From Paenibacillus terrigena DSM 21567 (GTDB lineage Bacteria > Bacillota > Bacilli > Paenibacillales > Paenibacillaceae), in the NCBI RefSeq assembly GCF_000374845.1, contig NZ_KB895434.1, positions 1-58,389 on the forward strand: a stretch of DNA of 58,389 bases, read 5' to 3'. The position numbers and the translations under genes were made by a program. Below, piece by piece: positions 54,732 through 58,389 of this stretch. The notes beneath the pieces were generated by a model. That model saw nothing but the letters and a program-made list of their open reading frames with translations, had not been told where the DNA came from and searched no databases. Within the stretch, counting starts at the first letter, position 1, and each line of letters opens with the position of its first letter.

Positions 54732-55919
54732 TTAACAATCTATCATTTTTGATGATTTAAGTTTATTATAAGATTTTATTAGGTATGAAATCTTTCCAAT
54801 GATAAAATGACTTATACCAAAGCATAAAATAATACCAAAAAAGGTGACTAATAGAAACTTAACGTATGCTGACATACTCATGTTTTCGAATGCGTACTGC
54901 AAAATAACGACAACTGGTACATGAATAACATAAACAGTAAATGTATTGGATGAAAGATTTTGAAACAGTATACTTGCTTTGTTGAATTTCACATAAAATA
55001 AATAAATTATTCCGATACATAACGCTGCACACAGAAATGTTTCAAAGACGGAATAGGCTAGGCTTCCCCAAGTAAGTCCGCCTTTTTGAAAAAAACTCAG
55101 TTTGCCAGAATACATTATTAAAACAAGGATAACACCAATAGCAAGCCAACTAAGCCCAAGGGATTTGGGTATATTCCCCATCCATCCTCTTCTCGCAGCT
55201 AAAAGCCCAAGGATAAAAAAACTGGCATACTGCGGCACATGCGCAAATTCAGTTTGTATTATTCCAAAAAAGCCTACCCAGTGGTCGATAGGATACCAAA
55301 TTCGAATTACAAAAGTAACAACGGCAACAAAGAGCGTAAAGAGTAATATAGTAACATGTCCAGGAAACTTATTCTTGGTTTCAGTTGTTAAAGTTTTTTT
55401 GATTATCATTCGGAAAATAGCATAGAGTAGAGCATATACCAAAAGATGCTCAATAAACCACAAATGACCGAAATTCATATCAGGCCATGAAGGGCCTGTC
55501 CAACCTACAGGTTGATCACCTATTCCAAAATAGGTCGAAATATAATATTTCCAGTAAGAAATGGATGGATATCCTCTAAAATTAATGTAATAGGTATACA
55601 TTAGTAGTGGAATGATGATGAAGAAGCCGATAAGAAGTGGTATGCCAAGTCGTTGAAAACGTTCTTTAAGAAACTTGCTAGCACCTTTTTTATTAAACGT
55701 AGCTGGCATAAAATAAGCCGAAATCATAAAGAAAAGACTCATAAAAAATGCGGCATTTACAGCGAAGAAAGAACCTAATCCCGGTGAATCAACAGTTTTA
55801 AAATACCACCATCCTTCGGAGCCTCCGTACGGTTGACCTGCATGATGGGCAACCACAAGCATGATTAGTGCAACCTTCAAATTGTCCAAAAAATATATCC
55901 GGTTTTCAAGTGTCTTCAA
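54732..55919 (-). CDS. acyltransferase-3 family membrane protein
   Basis: 395 residues, read from a TTG start with AAAGGGCTGG upstream. About ten membrane helices. The N-terminal family motif is IYFLDNLKVALIMLVVAHHA (catalytic-type histidine in helix 1), with MPATFNKKGASKFLKERFQR then LGIPLLIGFFIIIPLL (conserved R-x-x-R-L-x-I-P region). Members O-acylate cell-surface polysaccharides or exported molecules such as macrolides. Low GC. Lies between the attC-like element and unit 14. Confidence 0.88.
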   Translation of the reverse strand: MKTLENRIYFLDNLKVALIMLVVAHHAGQPYGGSEGWWYFKTVDSPGLGSFFAVNAAFFMSLFFMISAYFMPATFNKKGASKFLKERFQRLGIPLLIGFFIIIPLLMYTYYINFRGYPSISYWKYYISTYFGIGDQPVGWTGPSWPDMNFGHLWFIEHLLVYALLYAIFRMIIKKTLTTETKNKFPGHVTILLFTLFVAVVTFVIRIWYPIDHWVGFFGIIQTEFAHVPQYASFFILGLLAARRGWMGNIPKSLGLSWLAIGVILVLIMYSGKLSFFQKGGLTWGSLAYSVFETFLCAALCIGIIYLFYVKFNKASILFQNLSSNTFTVYVIHVPVVVILQYAFENMSMSAYVKFLLVTFFGIILCFGISHFIIGKISYLIKSYNKLKSSKMIDC

Positions 55920-56007
55920 GATATCCAGCCCTTTCTTGTAATCTTTGTTTAATATTTTGCAAGAATTTCCTACTCTTATTCACGAACTTCGTAAACAATT
56001 CCATATG

Positions 56008-56118
56008 TAGGGTATTCGCGAAACTTTTGAACTATCCTGCCCGTTAGTATAACGAAAAAAGCAACCGATCGATAATCGGTTGCCTTCTTGTTGCTATTAA
56101 ACTATCGTGTCCCTTTAG
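56008..56118. repeat. bipartite cassette repeat unit 14
   Basis: Left flank GTAGGGTATTCGCG resembles the flanks at 53104 and 58138. R1 GAACTATCCTGCCCGTTAG (56029-56047), hairpin GCAACCGAT / ATCGGTTGC, R2 variant AAACTATCGTGTCCCTTTAG (56099-56118). The arm ends are 71 nt apart. On the minus strand the stem is followed by TTTTTTC, a clear intrinsic terminator. Confidence 0.95.
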
Positions 56119-56123
56119 CTTAA

Positions 56124-56219
56124 TTAATTACCGGTCAATTCTAATGGCCAACCTGTGTTTTTTTCTGCAAAATCGCACCAAAGTTTACTCAAGTTTAGCA
56201 ATACTAATGAATGTATCGA
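56124..56219 (-). pseudogene. small remnant of a cassette gene
   Basis: Thirty-one codons with no good start read ...LSKLWCDFAEKNTGWPLELT and end GN before TAA, six bases from the R2 arm. It resembles the C-terminal tail of a soluble protein, but the family is not recognised. The rest of the gene has been lost. Confidence 0.45.
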
Positions 56220-56571
56220 TTAGATGATGGATAATAAATTAATGAACAAGGTATATATGTTGAGGATTAAAGATTGTTTGTATAATATTATAAATAAATA
56301 GGATTTTGTAACGAAACAGATTGAAGAGATCCAGTTAACCTTTGATGAGAACGTTGAGGAATACTTTCAGACAATTGACCCTTCTGCTGATGAAGCAGAT
56401 GGGTCTTTTTGTGTTCCTAAAAATAATATCCATAAGAGTATGAAGTTTACAATAGTAATCTGATCATTGAACATCTAGTATTAAATATATTGAAATGACA
56501 CATTTGGCGGATAAGGCGTACTACGGGTTGTTTATATTATCCTCGCATAATTTTTTCGAAATGGAGAGTTT
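56220..56571. other. intergenic stretch with fragments and a plus-strand terminator
   Basis: No complete gene. A short plus-strand frame (about 56311-56460) reads TKQIEEIQLTFDENVEEYFQ and on, without a recognisable start or family. The terminator at 56377 falls inside it, so it is probably not coding now. Confidence 0.45.
56377..56410 (+). terminator. intrinsic terminator with no gene in front
   Basis: GACCC (56377-56381) and CTGC pair with GCAG and GGGTC (56401-56405), followed by TTTTT. It points rightward, but no intact plus-strand gene precedes it, so it is likely a leftover of a lost gene. Confidence 0.75.
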
Positions 56572-58023
56572 ATGAAAAAGACTATTGTTTTTGTATTAAC
56601 GATACTTATATTATTCTCAGGATTCACAACACAAAGTTATGCGTCGTTGTCAGATACGCAATCTGCGGCAATACAAGCGTTGCTGGATGATGCCAGTCGT
56701 ATATCAGGTGTGCCGGGAATGTCAATCTCAATACTTGCTGATGATGAAGTGTTCTACTTTTCTTCCGGGTATGCAGACCGTGAAAGTGGGTTGTCTGCAA
56801 GTGAAAATACACTATATGAGTTGGCATCGGTCAGTAAAGCTTTTACCGGCATGGGTATTCTGCTGTTGGAAGAGCAAGGGCTGCTGTCAATGACTGACAC
56901 TGTCCAAAAATATTTACCTTGGTTTACGTTAAAGTATCAAGGGAAACCTGTTGATATGCAAAGCCTTACACTCAATAACTTTCTTCACCATACTAGCGGC
57001 CTAACAAATGCTAGGCATACTCAAAATATTCCACAAGGCAATACGCCAGATTTGCTGCAAAAGACTGTGGAAATGCTGGTAGATGCTGAGTTGGCGTTCC
57101 CTCCCGGTGAACAGTATAACTATGGAACCGTTAATTATGACGTATTGGGTTTGGTTATTGAGATTGTGTCGGGACAAAGCTATGAAGACTTTATGAGGGA
57201 ACAGGTATTTCAGCCGTTAGGTCTTCACCAGACGTATGTTTATAAAGAAGATGCTCAAGCCACCGGACAGTTGGCACAGGGCTACCGTTCTTCCTTTTTT
57301 ATGACAACTCCATATAACGCGCCGGATTATTCCGGGAATAAACCCGCAGGCTACATCATTTCTTGTACAAAAGATATGGCGCGTTGGATGGGCATACAGA
57401 TGGGTATTGTGCAGGACATACCCGAAATATTCCATACGGTTATCGAAAAATCACATCAGGGTGATATGTCTGTTCCGGCTGTCAACGAAATGTATTATGC
57501 GGCGGGCTGGTCGGTAAACGCCAACCAAACGATTATAGAGCACCCAGGGGGCAATCCCAATTTTGGAACCGAAGTGGCCATACTGCTAAATGAACGAACA
57601 GCCGTCTGCTTGCTGACCAACGGCGCAAATATCAATAGAAGCATGGTACTAAAAGTTAAAGATATATTAGACGGCAATCTAACGCAGTCATATGAAATAA
57701 GCAGCACGCAGCTTTTGGACATCATTTTATCGTCTACCACAATTATTCTTTGCCTATTGACCGTTCTGTTCTTTCTCTTAGGATTACGCAGAAGGAAAAC
57801 GAATGAGCGGCAGCCAATGACAAAAAAGCGAATAATCGTAACAGCTATTTTGCTGATTGCTACGATTGCCATGTGTATAATGTGCTGTGCATTAGATTGG
57901 TCAACGATACTTATTTGGCAAACATATAGTGTTCTTACAGCTTTGATTTCGTCGGCATTATTAATAGCAAGCATTACATGGTTTGTATACACTCACCGAT
58001 ATAATACCTCGCTCCGAAAATAA
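56572..58023 (+). CDS. serine hydrolase of the beta-lactamase / PBP4* family, membrane-anchored
   Basis: 483 residues. Signal peptide (IVFVLTILILFSGFTTQSYA), then a class C-like serine hydrolase domain: nucleophile Ser86 in ELASVSKAFTGMG (S-x-x-K), Tyr-based motif QYNYGTVNYDVLG, and HPGGNPNFGTEV as the third motif. The C-terminus has three hydrophobic helices (IILCLLTVLFFLLGL and two more), so it stays in the membrane. Members are D,D-peptidases, esterases or D-amino-acid peptidases. The only accessory gene on the plus strand, and it carries its own terminator at 58100. Confidence 0.9.
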   Translation: MKKTIVFVLTILILFSGFTTQSYASLSDTQSAAIQALLDDASRISGVPGMSISILADDEVFYFSSGYADRESGLSASENTLYELASVSKAFTGMGILLLEEQGLLSMTDTVQKYLPWFTLKYQGKPVDMQSLTLNNFLHHTSGLTNARHTQNIPQGNTPDLLQKTVEMLVDAELAFPPGEQYNYGTVNYDVLGLVIEIVSGQSYEDFMREQVFQPLGLHQTYVYKEDAQATGQLAQGYRSSFFMTTPYNAPDYSGNKPAGYIISCTKDMARWMGIQMGIVQDIPEIFHTVIEKSHQGDMSVPAVNEMYYAAGWSVNANQTIIEHPGGNPNFGTEVAILLNERTAVCLLTNGANINRSMVLKVKDILDGNLTQSYEISSTQLLDIILSSTTIILCLLTVLFFLLGLRRRKTNERQPMTKKRIIVTAILLIATIAMCIMCCALDWSTILIWQTYSVLTALISSALLIASITWFVYTHRYNTSLRK

Positions 58024-58099
58024 GCATTTTGTTCGTTCGCCTTATTGGTATTGGTATATTGTGAAGTAGACATTTGATAACAAACAATGTTAGCACAAA

Positions 58100-58126
58100 G
58101 GGAGTGTCTGCACACTCCCTATTTTT
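58100..58126 (+). terminator. intrinsic terminator of the serine hydrolase gene
   Basis: GGGAGTGT (58100-58107) pairs with ACACTCCC (58112-58119), followed by TATTTTT. Confidence 0.9.
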
Positions 58127-58137
58127 CGCCGTTACTT

Positions 58138-58254
58138 ATGGTAGGGTTCACCGCAAATGATCTCAAACTATCCTGCCCGTTAGCCTAAAGAAATGAGCAG
58201 GCTCGGCAGCCTGCTCATTAACGGTTTGTTTATTCAACTATCGTGTCCCGTTAG
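58138..58254. repeat. bipartite cassette repeat unit 15 with extended left flank
   Basis: Flank ATGGTAGGGTTCACCGC, then TGATCTCAAAC, matches that at 53104. R1 AAACTATCCTGCCCGTTAG ends at 58183, hairpin ATGAGCAGGCT / AGCCTGCTCAT, R2 TCAACTATCGTGTCCCGTTAG ends at 58254. The arm ends are 71 nt apart. The sequence after GTTAG is CATTCC, not the usual CGCAA or TTTAA, which marks the IS junction. Confidence 0.93.
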
Positions 58255-58369
58255 CATTCCTGTAGATGGATTAATTTCGTCTTTGCATAAAGAAAAGCGC
58301 CTCGGTACGATGGGAGTACGCAACGGGTCATAGCCCTTAAAATCCCATCATCCAGGAGGACGCTCTACT
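58255..58369 (+). ncRNA. candidate IS110 left end and bridge-RNA region
   Basis: A 115-nt leader between the repeat arm and the transposase start. GATGGGA (58309-58315) pairs with TCCCATC (58343-58349), enclosing GGG (58325-58327) / CCC (58334-58336). IS110-group elements encode a bridge RNA in this position. The loop word CGCAACGGG (58319-58327) contains AACGGG, complementary to CCCGTT of the repeat, and CGCAAC, the sequence that often follows the arm. The RNA itself is inferred. Confidence 0.45.
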
Positions 58370-58389
58370 ATGAAGTTTAAGGCACAGGA
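58370..58389 (+). CDS. transposase start, cut by window edge (probably IS110 family)
   Basis: ATG at 58370-58372 with AGGAGGA 9 nt upstream. Only MKFKAQ is visible. Some Firmicutes IS110 transposases begin in this way, and the left edge of the window holds an IS110-type C-terminus in the same orientation. The call is tentative on so few codons. Confidence 0.5.

Noticed and set aside
252-58254. CRISPR array
   Set aside because: Repeats are hundreds to thousands of bases apart with genes between them; no regular short spacers and no cas genes.
252-58254. Classical integron with attC sites for the R1/R2 units
   Set aside because: Arms are direct repeats, not the complementary R'/R'' boxes of attC, and no integrase gene is visible. 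Only the 54496-54655 element has attC topology.
1-58389. tRNA or rRNA genes
   Set aside because: No cloverleaf with conserved TTCGA-type arms or rRNA sequence was recognised by eye.

Overview
The window looks like a low-to-mid GC Bacillales chromosome, most probably Paenibacillus or a close relative. The reasons are YesM/YesN-type two-component systems, Lpl/YtcP-like sugar permeases, large glycoside hydrolases (GH36, GH95, GH78-like), a bifunctional rhamnulose-phosphate aldolase/dehydrogenase, and AGGAGG-type ribosome binding sites. This assignment is inference from gene families.

Layout. (1) Positions 1-134 hold the 3' end of an IS110-type transposase, and 58370-58389 the first codons of another transposase in the same orientation, so the window seems to lie between two IS copies. 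(2) Three accessory blocks (about 250-8950, 36345-40600 and 53100-58254) contain small unrelated genes: GNAT acetyltransferases, a CAAX-type protease, VOC, DinB, DUF899, a phosphotransferase, a maltose-acetyltransferase-like protein, a MurE paralogue, pentapeptide proteins, an acyltransferase and a serine hydrolase. Nearly all are on the minus strand. They are separated by a recurring bipartite unit: a 16-bp arm R1 (CTATCCTGCCCGTTAG), a hairpin of changing sequence that often looks like a terminator for the minus-strand gene, and a 17-bp arm R2 (CTATCGTGTCCCGTTAG or CTATAGTGTCCCGTTAG). The two arm ends are usually 70-71 nt apart. In gene orientation each gene is followed by R2, terminator hairpin, R1. 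Some stop codons lie inside or next to R2. This is cassette-like and is the most unusual feature of the window.

(3) From 10738 to 36048 there is a carbohydrate locus: a mutarotase-like protein, a DUF5107/TPR protein, an AraC regulator, a GH36 alpha-galactosidase, a solute-binding lipoprotein, a YesM/YesN pair, two permeases, a GH95 alpha-fucosidase, two clan GH-D-like hydrolases, an amidohydrolase and an MFS exporter. A conserved ~70-bp block upstream of both the solute-binding protein and the secreted GH-D-like enzyme suggests co-regulation. No ABC ATPase is present, so one encoded elsewhere would have to energise the importer. (4) From 40911 to 52944 there is an L-rhamnose locus: an AraC regulator, a divergent alpha-L-rhamnosidase, a frameshifted secreted hydrolase, rhamnulokinase, rhamnose isomerase and the bifunctional aldolase/dehydrogenase. 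The likely flow is release of rhamnose from glycans, isomerisation, phosphorylation, then cleavage and oxidation.

Other points of note: a separate VCR/attC-like folded element at 54496-54655; IS junctions that appear to fall exactly after CCGTTAG of the repeat; a candidate structured RNA upstream of the right-hand transposase; and several decayed genes (a GNAT with one frameshift, a hydrolase with two, a P-type ATPase tail).
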